Assembly (NCBI GenBank): GCA_016748015.1
Contig: JAAOMT010000608.1
Location: forward strand, 186,001 to 250,000
Direction: 5' to 3'
Origin: Geosiphon pyriformis
Lineage: Eukaryota; Glomeromycota; Glomeromycetes; Archaeosporales; Geosiphonaceae
Length of the DNA stretch: 64,000 nucleotides
Shown: one piece after another, positions 12,458 to 24,761 of the stretch
Layout of the letters: each line of letters opens with the position of its first letter
Position numbering within the stretch: the stretch's first letter is position 1
Made by a program: the position numbers and the translations under genes
The notes under the pieces: generated by a model
Databases searched by the model: none
The model's input: only the letters and a program-made list of their open reading frames with translations
What the model was told of the DNA's origin: nothing

Positions 12458-13974
12458 CTAATAATCGAAATCCACGAAAATATTTCCAGCATTTGAATCA
12501 ATGAAAAGACTTCCGTTTTTAGAGCTTGGGCCAGGTGTAATTACATGACCAGTAGACCAGTTTTTGTGATTCTTCTTTAAGGTTATATTTTTCAAAAGAT
12601 TAATATTGTCAATATAACCTGAATTGGTAGATAGATCGAAATCACCAGAAAATGTGCCGTTCTAATCAAATTAAATATATAGATTTTGATTCAAAATTCA
12701 TCATTCATTTCGATTTTGAATCAGTCAAAAAAAAAACCGTGCCATTAAATAAATGATCCAAATTTACAAACCAATCTTAAAGATATGTCTCCATGAGCAC
12801 TCTTCAGTTCAATTTTTGGATATACGGCAGAAGGAGAAGTCAAGATATCAAGATTAATAGAACCCGATTTGGTATCTGCTAAAAAAATCCCAGTATGATT
12901 TATCACGGTTCCATGAATTTTGCCGCCATCATTTGTTGAAAGTGATGCCGTTTTCGCTGAAAAATTCTTTACCGGAATTGAAAGTAAGCGTTTATTTCTC
13001 AGCAAAGTATTTACTTGAAATATGAGACAAATCATTCACCTTTAATTCAATATTACCATTCACGACACGGATATCTAATTCAGATTGTAAGTATGGCGTC
13101 TCATTTGGCAAGATAGTCACGTCAAATTCTTCAAAATTAAACAATAGTTTTGGTTCGGGGGCTTCATTTTGAGGTAGGTAAACGTAAATTTTTGCTTGAG
13201 CACACATTAAAGCGTCCCAGAATTCTCGTTTCCAAAATGACCAAACCGATTTTGTTTCAGTCTAATCAAAAAATCTACTAAACTGAGTGATCAAAGTTAT
13301 GTTAATTCAGAAAGATTTAAAATATTTGAAAATACCAAAGTTAATAGTTTTGTTGTGCCAATCGAATTAAAATTATGGCTTGCCGCGTAGTCTTTGTATG
13401 AATGAAAATGAACCACAATTGAAATGTTTGCGTTAGATGTTGAATTTTTTTGATTAAAGAATACTTCGCGTCTCTATTTTACCCGAAGGGAATATTCATA
13501 AAAACAAAGATAATGAGTTTGTACAGCAAAAAAAAAAAGGAGAAAAGTTCTTTGATTTGATATACACCATCATCTACTTGCCACGAAGAGACCATTGGTG
13601 GTAACATTCAACTGCATAAATTTTGAAGGATCATATTCATAAAATAATGGCTCGGTTTCCTTGATTAAAAGTTTTTGACATCGTTCGTTATGATAAGCAT
13701 TTGCGATAACAATCTGTTTACATATGTAATGTATATTTAAAATTAAGTAAACAGGAAAATATTGTTATTAGTTTTTGAACTTTCACTTACCATATATAAA
13801 ATATCTATAACGCTAAACAGTATTATTGTTAGTAACAAACAAAAAAATAGAGCAAAAGCCCATTTTTTTCCAGTCACCAAAAAAAATTTCAATGTTCCTC
13901 GAGTCTGATCTGATTAAAAATCATTAGTTTTAAGAATTCAAAGGAATGATAATTTTTTTAATTCTCTTTATATA

Positions 13975-14017
<43 letters not shown>

Positions 14018-14145
14018 GTACCTTCTTGCTGTTCCGCATGAGAAGTGGACCAAGGTGAAAACGTCGTGGCTGCATTTTGAATTGTTTCAGCGATATCATA
14101 CATTGAATCAATCTCACATTGTGATTCTTGTTTAAGATCGCGCAT
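12458..14145 (-). CDS. Single-pass membrane protein with a beta-solenoid-like exterior
   Basis: About seven exons on the minus strand: 14145-14022, 13909-13791, 13713-about 13580, 13473-13336, 13261-13015, 12956-12772 and 12661-12458, giving about 385 aa. The first 45 residues are polar and cytoplasm-like. A transmembrane helix follows (WAFALFFCLLLTIILFSVI). The remaining 290 residues look extracellular, with several N-x-[ST] sites. Near the C-terminus short G-x-[IF]-x-[LVI] turns recur (GDISLRL, GTFSGDFDL, GYIDNINL, GSLFID, GNIFVDF), like DUF4097-type adhesin beta-solenoids; that family link is inference. The exon 3 to 4 junction is unsettled: the best donor (GTAGAT) is out of phase with the acceptor, while a weaker GTGGCA donor keeps the frame. 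An upstream first exon is possible, because TTTTTCAG precedes the chosen ATG. Confidence 0.66.
13977..14017. repeat. (ATT)n microsatellite in an intron
   Basis: About 41 bp of uninterrupted ATT repeats directly inside the first intron of the membrane-protein gene, close to its donor site. Confidence 0.9.
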
Positions 14146-15176
14146 TCTGAAAAATATCTTGAACTGTGGGCCAGGTAGAAAGTTTTTGAAAGAGATATAG
14201 GTTAAATAAAAAATTTCCGTTAAATGCAGTGTTCCGAAAATAGTAAGGTACAAGTTTTTTGCCACAATTTTGCTTGGCCAACGGAGTGATGAAAATTTAA
14301 TCCGAATTACCAAAAACGTTTTCACAAAGATACCTCATGCGTTTCTTTTTTAGGAAGCAGGTGAAACGTGAAATTAATAAATTATTGAAGCACTCTTGCA
14401 TCTTTATTATCTCATGCGCCGCTTGGCTTTAATTTACACAATTAAGAAAATTAACACACATGAAAAGCAAAAGAATGTTCTGATTTCTAACTTTTTCAAG
14501 ATAAAGGCAATATTTAGAAGGTTGATTTGGAATACGTGTCATATGTAAAATAAACATGGAAATTTTACACGAAAACATTGATGTGGTTCTTTGATAAATA
14601 TTTTTTGTCGAAAGTGTAAAATGAAGCGTAAAAAAACAAAGAGATTTGGATGAATAAAAAGAAGCATTCACTTTTCATTATTTATGGGCAATCTCTTAAA
14701 AAGCTTATACTTGCAGATAGCAAAAGCAGGGAACGTATCTTCGTGATCAATTCAAAACCTTAAAAGTAAGCTAGATCGACAATTTTATGGTGCACAAAGG
14801 GGGGATGCCTGAATTCATTTCTATCAATTAAAAACTTAACCACCAATGAAATTTCAGGCACAATTTTCTTAGCGTGAGATGCAGATAAATAGACATGGAG
14901 TCATTCTTTAAAATGCAGTATATGGATTACGTTATTTCACTGTCCAAATCAAGTTTTTTTATATTTTTCAAATAATAATTACTTTGAAGAGTGGGTCTAA
15001 CTTTAAGTGTGGCTCAGATACTTGCTGCATGTAACCAGCCACCCGTATTATATATATTTAATCATGTAATTATATTTGATAATGGGTTTATTATACACCT
15101 TGTTATCATATTTTTAATTTGATACTAAAAATATATTATGGAGTTATTTGCTAATATTTTGATTTTTGATTCAAAA

Positions 15177-15208
<32 letters not shown>

Positions 15209-15688
15209 GATAATAATAATAATAATAATAATAACCAATTACTTTTTTTTATATATTTATCAAGTTATATATCAATTTTCAAAATTGGTTTTGAATCAAT
15301 TTATATAACTGATTTAAAATAGAAAAAAAGAATTTGTTCTCAATTTCATTCTAAAAATATGCTTACATAGCAAAAACATGAGGATCTAATTAAATGATTT
15401 CAATTTATTTATTTGATATCTTATGGAATAGATTTTCGAATTGATAAAAAATATTTTGAAGTCTTGATAGGTTAGGTTTGTTTAAAATCCCCAAAATTTT
15501 TTATTGGTTAATTTTTAAAAATGGGGCTGTGGCTATTTTCAAGTTAATCAACTTTTTCATACAAAAAAGAACGCCTAATGATAATTACATCAAAGATCAC
15601 ATATAATTGGATCAATTCTTTTTGAAAGTTAAAGATTTCATAATATTTAATAAAATTAATTTTCTTAATGAAATTATATTTCTCAATA
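14146..15688. other. Intergenic, nothing recognised
   Basis: It contains an (AAT)n microsatellite and scattered short ORFs without signatures. It ends where the left arm of the inverted repeat begins. Confidence 0.5.
15179..15233. repeat. (AAT)n microsatellite
   Basis: About 55 bp of AAT repeats interrupted once by aaagat. Confidence 0.9.
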
Positions 15689-15811
15689 ATTTCATAACTT
15701 AAATTGTCTGAGTGAACTAAAAAGTAAATATTGATACTCACAAATAATTATCTTACCAAGCATATCTTCTTAGAATTTAAATTTTTTGACCAAATGTAGC
15801 AAGAAATTTTA

Positions 15812-17369
15812 TTATTTTTTGCCAGTTTTTAAAATACTTCTTGTATTTATATATCTTTGCATTCCTTCCATTCCCGTTTTACAGTCCCCTATTGTAATAC
15901 CAAGATAAGAGCCTTTATGGGCTAAATTACTCTCAGCTTCTTTATATAACTGACCGCTGTTACAATTCTAGATAGGATATAAATAGGTAATAAGTTTTAA
16001 AAATTGAAAAAGTGGATCTGAATTTCAACTCATTAGAAAACTTCTTTAACTTTTACCGGATTTTCACCAGGGTCGCCAAATACCTCACATCGGTAAATCG
16101 GTTCATAATCATCTGGATTAGGACAATCACATTCGCGAGAAGCAATCCAATGCTCAACATTTGAATGAACATATTGTTCGCCTTCTTTTGCAACTGGAAA
16201 TTGTGGAACGTAATCATTGGTGTGGGTGACTCGAATGATACTACATTTTTCATTAACAAGTATTGCGAAATCTTTGTTCCCTATTCGAGGTTGCCCAAAT
16301 GTATAAATTTCTGTTTGGTCACCGAATGTATCACTTAAATTATCATTTAGTGCTTCAAGCTCATAAAGACATCCTGCTAAAAGAGCATACGCTATATTGA
16401 AATTAAATAAAGTTAATTTAAAATAGAGAATCTTAAATCCATGGATATATCTTTGAAAAAATTTGGAATTTGATAAGCTTACCGCCCCCTATTCCATGTC
16501 CTGTAAATTTCACCTTTAAGATCTGTTTATATTTTTGTGTTCCTTGAGCCAGCATCAAACGCCTTGCCAGCGACACATATGTTGCGATTTTTTTAAAAAG
16601 CCCTCCCTCGTTTATCATTTTTTGAACATGTTCATACCATACCTTATCAACTAAAGAATTTTTTGATGGAGATTGGAATACAGCCCAGTTTACTTCTCTC
16701 TGTTTCCATTCGTTCAACGATAATTCTTTTCCACGGAAATATACAATAATTTCCCTATTTTCAATTGGAAGATATGTACTTACTTTTTTTATCAGAGTGG
16801 CAGCTAAAATAAAGTTGAATAAAGATAAATGGTAGAATTCCTCAAACTTTAAAATAGTTTCAACAAATTAGAGATATGTAAAAATACCTATCACATCTGG
16901 CTCATTTACAAACTGACCAACATTATTTATCTTCATTGAGCAATAAGGTAAATTTGCGAATTGAGCCATCTCTTTTATATTTTTGCGTGGGATAGCATTT
17001 TTATGCATGGAATATTTAAAAGTTGTTTCAATAGTAGAACGAGATATTAGGACCTCCCGATCATTTTTGGCGTTTGTGTGATTTAATTGTGTTTGATTTC
17101 GTTGAATTTCTGGTTGATAACTTTGTACTATGAATAATTAAGAACTTTCAAAAGTTAGGTGAGAACACTTTGATAGCTTAAGAGTTTTTAAATATTTATG
17201 AGTTACTTTTTTTTATAGAATTTGGTATGTGCGGAAGCTCAATATATCGATTTTTCAGAAAAAATACATCGTAAAATGAAGCGAAAAGCCAAAAGACACC
17301 GATAATTGGGATAATTATTGTCAACCAAGTCTTTTGCGATTCTTTTATTGATGTATTAAGTATTTTCAT
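15812..17369 (-). CDS. Lipase class 3-like protein L2, Ser-to-Gly pseudo-lipase
   Basis: Five exons: 17369-17207, 17127-16888, 16803-16483, 16391-16057 and 15967-15812; 404 aa, all GT-AG and in frame. Residues 14-36 form a membrane anchor (TWLTIIIPIIGVFWLFA), so it is probably a type II protein with an outward lipase domain. Motifs: MAQFANLPYC, IVYFRGKE, elbow GHGIGG (Gly codon GGA where catalytic Ser belongs), FGQPRIGN, NDYVPQFP with the expected Asp, a CDC...YRC cysteine block, and HKGSYLG with the expected His. The tail of 17 residues after GMQR is absent from the sister gene L3. L2 lies in the left arm of the inverted repeat and faces away from L3. Exon 3 differs from L3 by indels and many replacements although the flanks are nearly identical. 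Confidence 0.9.
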
Positions 17370-17643
17370 CGGAAATTTCTTAGAAAGAGATGGTATCTAA
17401 TCACTTTAGTGCTGATGAATTGATTTGGTATATTCACGAAAATTATAAAATGACCCTTTCAATTGTTGGAAATGTAAAATCCGAATGAATAAATCAGGAA
17501 AATTCAATACAAGTTTTTATTATCACAATCTTTAGGATAAACTGATTTTAAATGCTTATTGAAATAAGAAGATGTACATTTTTATCTGTCTAGAAAATTT
17601 TAAATTGTATTCTGCCTTTGAATAAACCATGCAACAACCGGTT

Positions 17644-17961
17644 TCACCTTAGAGATCTCACAAGATCGATACTCTGGCAGATTCGGAACGCCGTTTCATT
17701 TCCCAGGAATCTTGGTCTTACTAAAAAGTCTGATGGCATCGTAAATACCTGGAGCATATGATAAAGTGCGTCATGCGTACTTAAATTATTTTGTTCTATA
17801 TAGCATTTGTTTTTTATTTTAAAATAACTCATATCAAGTATTTTTATAATTAGATTAAGTTCTTTTATTTTCCAGAAAAGTAAGCTCATAAGGTGATTAT
17901 CTTTCAATATTAAACCCCCACTTTTCTTTATAAGGTAAAAATATCCAAATCTATTAGGCAT
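17644..17961 (-). other. Small ORF conserved in both repeat arms, left copy
   Basis: An open frame of about 105 codons, Leu/Lys/Ile-rich, whose central 65 residues are nearly the same as those at 23582-23941 on the other arm. The ends differ because of indels. I recognise no family. It lies about 270 bp upstream of L2 on the same strand. It could be a decayed gene fragment, a non-coding RNA region or simply duplicated promoter-side DNA that happens to stay open. Confidence 0.35.
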
Positions 17962-19041
17962 AATAGTTATGTTTTCTAAAGATTAAATCATGTTTCTCGC
18001 CCAATATATGACAATTTTTTAGTAAGGTCACCAAAATTTATATTGCTTAAAAGCAAACAATAAATCAAATGATATTTTTTATTATGAAAATCTAACACTT
18101 CATTTATCGACGAATTTTGAAAATCAGACTGTTTGCAAATAAAAATTTACTCAAGATTCTGATAATCAATATGAAGATTTCATTTATCAGAAATTCCCAC
18201 GGAGCATAAATTTCTATTTATTGTTAGTTTTCGTTGAAATCAAAATGTATCCTAAAAAGAAACTTATACAATTTCGATTTTTAGGCATTATTTTTTATTC
18301 ATATTAATTTTTTACCACTTATAGCAATATGATAAAAAGATCCTTTCCGAGATTATTAAACGTGAGAAGATGTCTACAAATGATATAAACTAGCGATTTT
18401 CTTGTGGGCAATAAAGTAGAAATAGATAAATAAAAGTTCACATGATTCAAGGGGAATAAATTCTCGGTATAATATCTCATCGCCTTAACTTAATGTATCA
18501 TTTGAATTTTGTCAAAACTAACTTCGATCAAAGCTGAATTGTTGATGGGAAAATGCTCATCCTAAATTTTCAGTTCCATTTGTTAATTCCCAGATCGACA
18601 TCATTTTATGACATCCGAAAATTACGGCTTTGTCAGAGTATTTTACCAATATTTATTTTACTCACAGAATTTTTGGAATTATTAATATTATTTATATTTA
18701 ATGTTGAAAATAAAAGGCTTTTTATTCTTTTATTGAAGAATACAAATCATCTGTTTACTTAAAATAAAAGTAAAAGAAAACTTAAAGTCATAAGTCATAA
18801 GCCAGAAATCAATGATATTGAACAGTCATCTTTAATATTCAGATTATATTAAAGTTTTTGAAACACAAGTTTTTTATTTTTAAAAAAATCAAAAGTTACA
18901 TAAATTAATATATTAAGATTATATTTCTTAATAAATTATTATAACATTTGGATAATTATTTTTTTATGGCTGCATTTATGTATATATATGTAATTAGTTT
19001 CAAAAAGTTTGAAACAATATATTAACATGATAATAAAAATT

Positions 19042-22000
19042 AGATAATAAAATATTGAGATATATACTCAAAAAAATAGCTCACATAAATAAACAACATC
19101 AAGTTTAATAGTAAAATGTTATTGTTTTATTTGTAATTCTATTAATTTTATTCTAATTGAGAACCAATTTTTTTTATCAAAAGTGGATAAATATTTGTTA
19201 GAAAGGAAAAAATTTATTAAAATATTTTGATAATTTGACTAAAATTAAAATAATTTTTTGTTGTTTTAAATCTGGGTTTTACATCTGTTTTGTATTAATT
19301 ATATTAACAAAAATAGTTGTTTGTAAACAACAGTGTTTTTTTAATTTGGAATAATAAAAAAATAATATATTTATTAAAATAGATACAGAATAATATTTGG
19401 CTGTATTGTTCAATAAAATTATTTTCAGTCTATTATTACTTATTAAAAAACAAAGCAAGTTATATTTTAAGACACTTTTTTCAATTAACAAAACAATATT
19501 ATTTTAATTTTAAAAAATATATTAAGCTGTTTTGTGTAAAAATTATATTTAAAGATTTTAAATACTGTTATTTGTCAATTTATTTATTTATTTTTATTAT
19601 ACATAAAATTGTTAAATCTGCTGTAATTACAAAATCAATTTTTTTGTTGTATTTTGTATGTTTTATTGGCACACTTTTTAAGAACACCAAGAATTTTTAA
19701 AAATAGTTATTAAAATTATGCTGTTATGTTATTATTTAGTTTAAAAACTTAGTATTTGGTAATATAGCTCTAATTTTTGGGTGTATAACTTATAAAATTA
19801 GCAATATAATTGACATTAAATATGTTTTATTTTCTGGCTTTTAGGCTTATATTATAATTAAAAATATGTAATTGTAACATTTAAAACTTATAAGCCTAGT
19901 CACGTGTAGGAAAAGCATGATTCACATCTAGTTTAAATCACTTAGTTTAATGTATTTTACTAGGTAGTGTTTGGACCTCATTTATTAAACGTAATAAAAA
20001 AAACTTATAAAGCTTTCAATACTACAGATATTAAACTTAATATTTCAAAAAAACCAAATTTATTGCAAAATTTCTGTTTTTTAGTATTATTATAAGTATT
20101 AAAATACAAATTACTTGGCTTAAATCTGTAAAATTGTTGTTACTAGTTAAATTTAAGCCAAAAATTGACATAAATTATTTTTACTTTTTATCATTGACTT
20201 ATTGTATATTATTATTATTTATTTAGTATTTATCCAATTATTACTTATTTAAAGTGTTTATAATTTTTATTTTATTTAATATCTGATTTATACAATACAA
20301 CAAAGTAACTAAATATTTATAAATAAATTATACATTAAAACAAAATATGTAATATTAAAAAGTTTGCCAAAATGGAAATAGTTTAAGCAAATTTAAAAGG
20401 TTGTTAAAATTTTGTAAAAATAACAATATTTAGAATGTATAAAAATAGCTTGAATTTTCAATATTTAAAATAAATACAATCAAGAAAAACTAAAAAAAAT
20501 TATATTTATTTTATTACATTATAAATTAATTAATGACTTCCAACTTTATTAGAATAGATTTTAATATTTAAAGCTTAAAAACATTTTGTTAAAACCACAT
20601 AAATTTATTATTAATTACAAAATTAATTTTTTTTTTTTTGAAATTAGTCTAAAGTTGTATTGTAAATCAAAAAATACTTAATAAAAAACCTAAACAAATT
20701 ATCTCAAGATTAATTTGACATTGGATATTACACAAATTATAACTTGAAAATTTAAAAAATTTAAACTGGCTGTAATTTTTTAAAAAGTGCTTTTTGTTAA
20801 TAATTAAGAAATTAATTTCATTTTTTAGATTTATATACTGTTTATATAAAAAACCACTTGTATTTAAAAAAATTCTAATAAACTTATTGCCTTAATTTCT
20901 AACTTAATATTTATTTAATTTTTAATCATTTTAGTTGATTATATAATTATTTTAAAATAAATCTTTAATATAATTAATTAAGATTCAATATTTTATGCTT
21001 TAGTTAAAAATTTAATAATAAAATAGTTTTGATTAATAAATCAATAACTAAAAAGATTATAAAGAATATTTAATTATTTTTATTTGACTTTTTTGATATT
21101 CAAGTTCTTCAAACTTTTTATATTAATTTTAATTAATAAAAATTATGATAATAATTATAATAAAAATAAAAATAATAATAATAATAAACTTTTAATTAAT
21201 TTTATCATATTAAATAAAGTAAAGAGTATTTGATTTATTTTATTATGTATTTTTTTTTCAATTTGTTAAACCTATTAATATAAAAAATATTTTTATATTT
21301 TGGAGCTCTGTCTTTTTAAATTATTTAAACAATTATGGTTTTTTTGAAGTTTTAAACTTGGTAAGTTGTTAGTATTTAATAAATTTATGTTTCTGGTAAT
21401 TAAAAATTGTTTAAATATAACAAATATAAGCCTAAAAAGATTAAACTTTTTGATTTTTTTAAATCTTTTTGTATATTTAATAATTAAATACAAAATTGAA
21501 TAATCGAAAATTAAAAAGTCTTTATTTAATATTATTAGTTGACAGAAATATATCATTATATAATAATTCTAAAAAAAACCATTATTTTACTCTTGATTAG
21601 TTTTAAAAATAAAAAATGTATTTAATAAATTAATATCAAGCACTTATTAAAATATTTGTAAAAGAAATATTTAAACAAAACACTTATATAAACAGCTGTA
21701 AAAAATGTTAATTCAGCATTTAATAATAATATTATTATCAAATATTTGTTTTAAAAAAACTAGCGAATTTCTTTAAAGAATTTAAAATAGTTATTTATTT
21801 TAAAAAATTATAAAATTCAAAAAATGTAGAAAACAAACAGCGTATTTTTCCAATTTTACAAGAAATTGGTTTAAAAACAGTAGCAGTTTTGAAGTTTTTA
21901 AAAAACACAAAACTGTTGCTTTAAAGCATGCCCAAAAAAAACTTTATTTTGAAATTTTAAAATGATTTATGTTACTATAACTAAAAAGTGGTAATAATAA

Positions 22001-22439
22001 CAGTTGTTGCAAAGATTGTCTTTTTTTTGACTAAAAGGTTTTCTTGGTCAAATTTTTTAACAAAGTTCAAATATTTTAATGATAAACTTTTATCAAATTT
22101 TTTACTTTCTTTAGTGTTTTTAAAACAACAAAAAATTATTTTTAATCAATTTTTTTATTATTTTAATAGAAAAATTTAAATTAAAACTTATAAAATAAAA
22201 ATTAATTTTTAAAATTAAATAAATAATTGAAAATATTTTTTAATAAAAAAATATAATTTTTCAATTAAAATTATTATAATTACAAATAAAAGAATGCTAT
22301 TTTTACCTTTAAATTTGCTGTTGATTATTTATGTTAGCTATGGTTTTAAGTATATATCTCAATATTTACAATTGATTTTATTAAATAAATCAGTTATTTA
22401 ATACTATTTATAAAATTAATTATTAATTTAAGTATTTAT
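19042..22439. other. AT-rich core between the inverted-repeat arms
   Basis: About 3.4 kb of extremely AT-rich DNA without a believable gene. Short ORFs (for example 21293-21556 and 21988-22179) are Phe/Leu/Ile/Lys-rich with no signature, as expected from composition alone. This forms the loop of the large inverted repeat. Confidence 0.6.
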
Positions 22440-23581
22440 ATAATTTTTATTATCATGTTAATATATTGTATCAAACTTTTTGAATCTGATATATATAATC
22501 AACCATAAAAAAATAATTATCCAAATTGCTATGACGATTTATTAAGAAAATATAATCTTAATATATCATTTTATAAAATAAGATTCAGTGCTATTTATAC
22601 ATTTTAAAAAAATTTAATAAATAAATGACTCATGGGTTAATAAGATTTTTCTTATTTTGGTTTATTTCTTGACTGGTAATAAATGTAGTTTTTGATCTTT
22701 TAAAATAAAAACTTATATTTCAAAAATTTTAATATAATTTGAATATTAAAGATGACTTATGACTTTAAGTTTTTATTCAATTTTTATTTTAAGTAAACAG
22801 ATGACTTGTATTCTTCAATAAAAGAATAAAAAGTCTTTATTCTCAACATTAAATGTAAATAATATTAATAATTCCATTAATTCTGTGATTAAATAATTTT
22901 CGGATGTCAAAAAAAGATGTCAATCTGGGAATTAACAAACGGAACATGAAATTTATGATGGGCATTTCCCAATGATAGAAATTATTCCCCTTGAATCATG
23001 TGAACTTTTATTTATCTATTTCTCCTATATTGTCCACAAGAAAATCGGTAATGTATATTATTTGAAGACATCTTCTCACGTTTAATAATCTTATTTAAAC
23101 TCGGAAAGAATCTTCTTATCATATTGCTATAAGTGGTAAAAAATTAATATGAATAAAAAATAATGCTTAAAAATCGAAATTGTAAAAATACAACGGTAAT
23201 AAAACTTAAGTTTCCTTTTAGGATACATTTTGATTTCAACGAAAACTAACAATAAATAGTAATTTATGCTCCGTGGGAATTTCTGATAAATTGAAATCTT
23301 CATATTGATTATCAGCATCACAGAATCTTGAGTAAATTTTTATTTGCAAACAGTCTACTCGTGTGATTTTCAAAATTCGCCAATAAATGAAATGTTAGAT
23401 TTCATAATAAAAAATATCATTTGATTCATTGTTTGCTTTTAAGCAATATAAATTTTGGTGACCTTACTAAAAAATTGTCATATATTGGGCGAGAAACATG
23501 ATTTAATCTTTAGAAAACATTATTATTAGGCCTAATAGATTTGGATATTTTTACCTTATAAAGAAAAGTGGGGGTTTAATA

Positions 23582-23941
23582 TTGAAAAATAATCACCTTA
23601 TGAGCTTACTTTTCTGGAAAATAAAAGAACTTAATCTAATTATAAAAATACTTGATATGAGTTATTTTAAAATAAAAAACAAATGCTATATAGAACAAAA
23701 TAATTTAAGTACGCATGACGCACTTTATCATATGCTCCAGGTATTTACGATGCCATCAAACTTTTTAGTAAGAAGATTTCTGGGTGCTCCGAATCTTTCA
23801 GAGTATGAATTTTGTGAGATCTTTAAGATGAAACCAGTTTTTGCGTGTTTTATGCAAAGGCAGAATAAAATTAAAAATAGAATCCGGAAAGAACTAAAAT
23901 TTTTTAGGCTGATAAAAACGTACATCTTCTTATTTCAATAA
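23582..23941 (+). other. Small ORF conserved in both repeat arms, right copy
   Basis: Counterpart of 17644-17961. The central block (from NNHLMSLLFWKIKEL to about VFTMPSNFLV) is retained and the C-terminal 50 residues differ through frame changes. Function unknown. Confidence 0.35.
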
Positions 23942-24093
23942 GCATTTAAAATCAGTTTATCCTAAAGATTGTGATAATAAAAATTTTTATCGAATTTTCC
24001 TCATTTATTCACATTCCCAACAAGTGAAAAGGGTCATTTTATAATTTTCGTGAATATACCAAATCAATTCATCAGCACTAAAGTGATTAGATT

Positions 24094-24417
24094 CCATCTC
24101 TTTCTAAGAAATTTCCGATGAAAATACTTAATACATCAATAAAAGAATCGCAAAAGACTTGGTTGACAATAATTATCCCAATTATCGGTGTCTTTTGGCT
24201 TTTCGCTTCATTTTACGATGTATTTTTTCTGAAAAATCGATATATTGAGCTTCCGCACATACCAAATTCTATAAAAAAAAGTAACTCATAAATATTTAAA
24301 AACTCTTAAGCTATCAAAGTGTTCTCACCTAACTTTTGAAAGTTCTTGATTATTCATAGTACAAAGTTATCAACCAGAAATTCAACGAAATCAAACACAA
24401 TTAAATCACACAAACGC
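24094..24417 (+). repeat. Exact duplicate left of the sequence gap
   Basis: These 324 bases, from ccatctctttctaag to cacacaaacgc, recur without a visible difference at 24438-24761, immediately across the run of N. They include a copy of L3 exon 1 (ATG at 24118) that leads nowhere. The pattern fits two contig ends that overlap but were not merged. Confidence 0.92.
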
Positions 24418-24437
24418 NNNNNNNNNNNNNNNNNNNN
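24418..24437. other. Assembly gap (20 N)
   Basis: A run of 20 N. Because the two flanks are the same 324-bp sequence in tandem, the true genome probably has no missing sequence here; it probably has one copy instead of two. Confidence 0.95.
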
Positions 24438-24761
24438 CCATCTCTTTCTAAGAAATTTCCGATGAAAATACTTAATACATCAATAAAAGAATCGCAAAAG
24501 ACTTGGTTGACAATAATTATCCCAATTATCGGTGTCTTTTGGCTTTTCGCTTCATTTTACGATGTATTTTTTCTGAAAAATCGATATATTGAGCTTCCGC
24601 ACATACCAAATTCTATAAAAAAAAGTAACTCATAAATATTTAAAAACTCTTAAGCTATCAAAGTGTTCTCACCTAACTTTTGAAAGTTCTTGATTATTCA
24701 TAGTACAAAGTTATCAACCAGAAATTCAACGAAATCAAACACAATTAAATCACACAAACGC
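24438..24761 (+). repeat. Exact duplicate right of the sequence gap
   Basis: Second copy of 24094-24417. This one is continuous with the rest of gene L3. Confidence 0.92.

Larger units (their letters stand above)
15689..19041. repeat. Large inverted repeat, left arm
   Basis: About 3.35 kb whose reverse complement matches 22440-26164. The match spans the lipase-like gene L2/L3, its upstream region, the small conserved ORF and non-coding flanks. Outer edge: the word gtctgagtgaa...aaagtaaatattgat at about 15700 matches the reverse complement at about 26140. Inner edge: attaacatgataataaaaatt at about 19021 matches at about 22445. Identity is high in exon 1 and the promoter side and lower in exon 3, where there are indels. 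The edges are judged by eye and may be off by some tens of bases. Confidence 0.85.

Noticed and set aside
16053-16259. Minus-strand ORF in the L2 tail region and its twin at 25589-25804
   Set aside because: Both are alternative-frame shadows of the fourth exon of L2 and L3; the lipase frame carries the FGQPRIGN and NDYVP motifs.
21293-21556. Phe/Leu/Ile/Lys-rich ORFs in the AT-rich core
   Set aside because: Residue content is what random AT-rich DNA gives; no motif or conservation.
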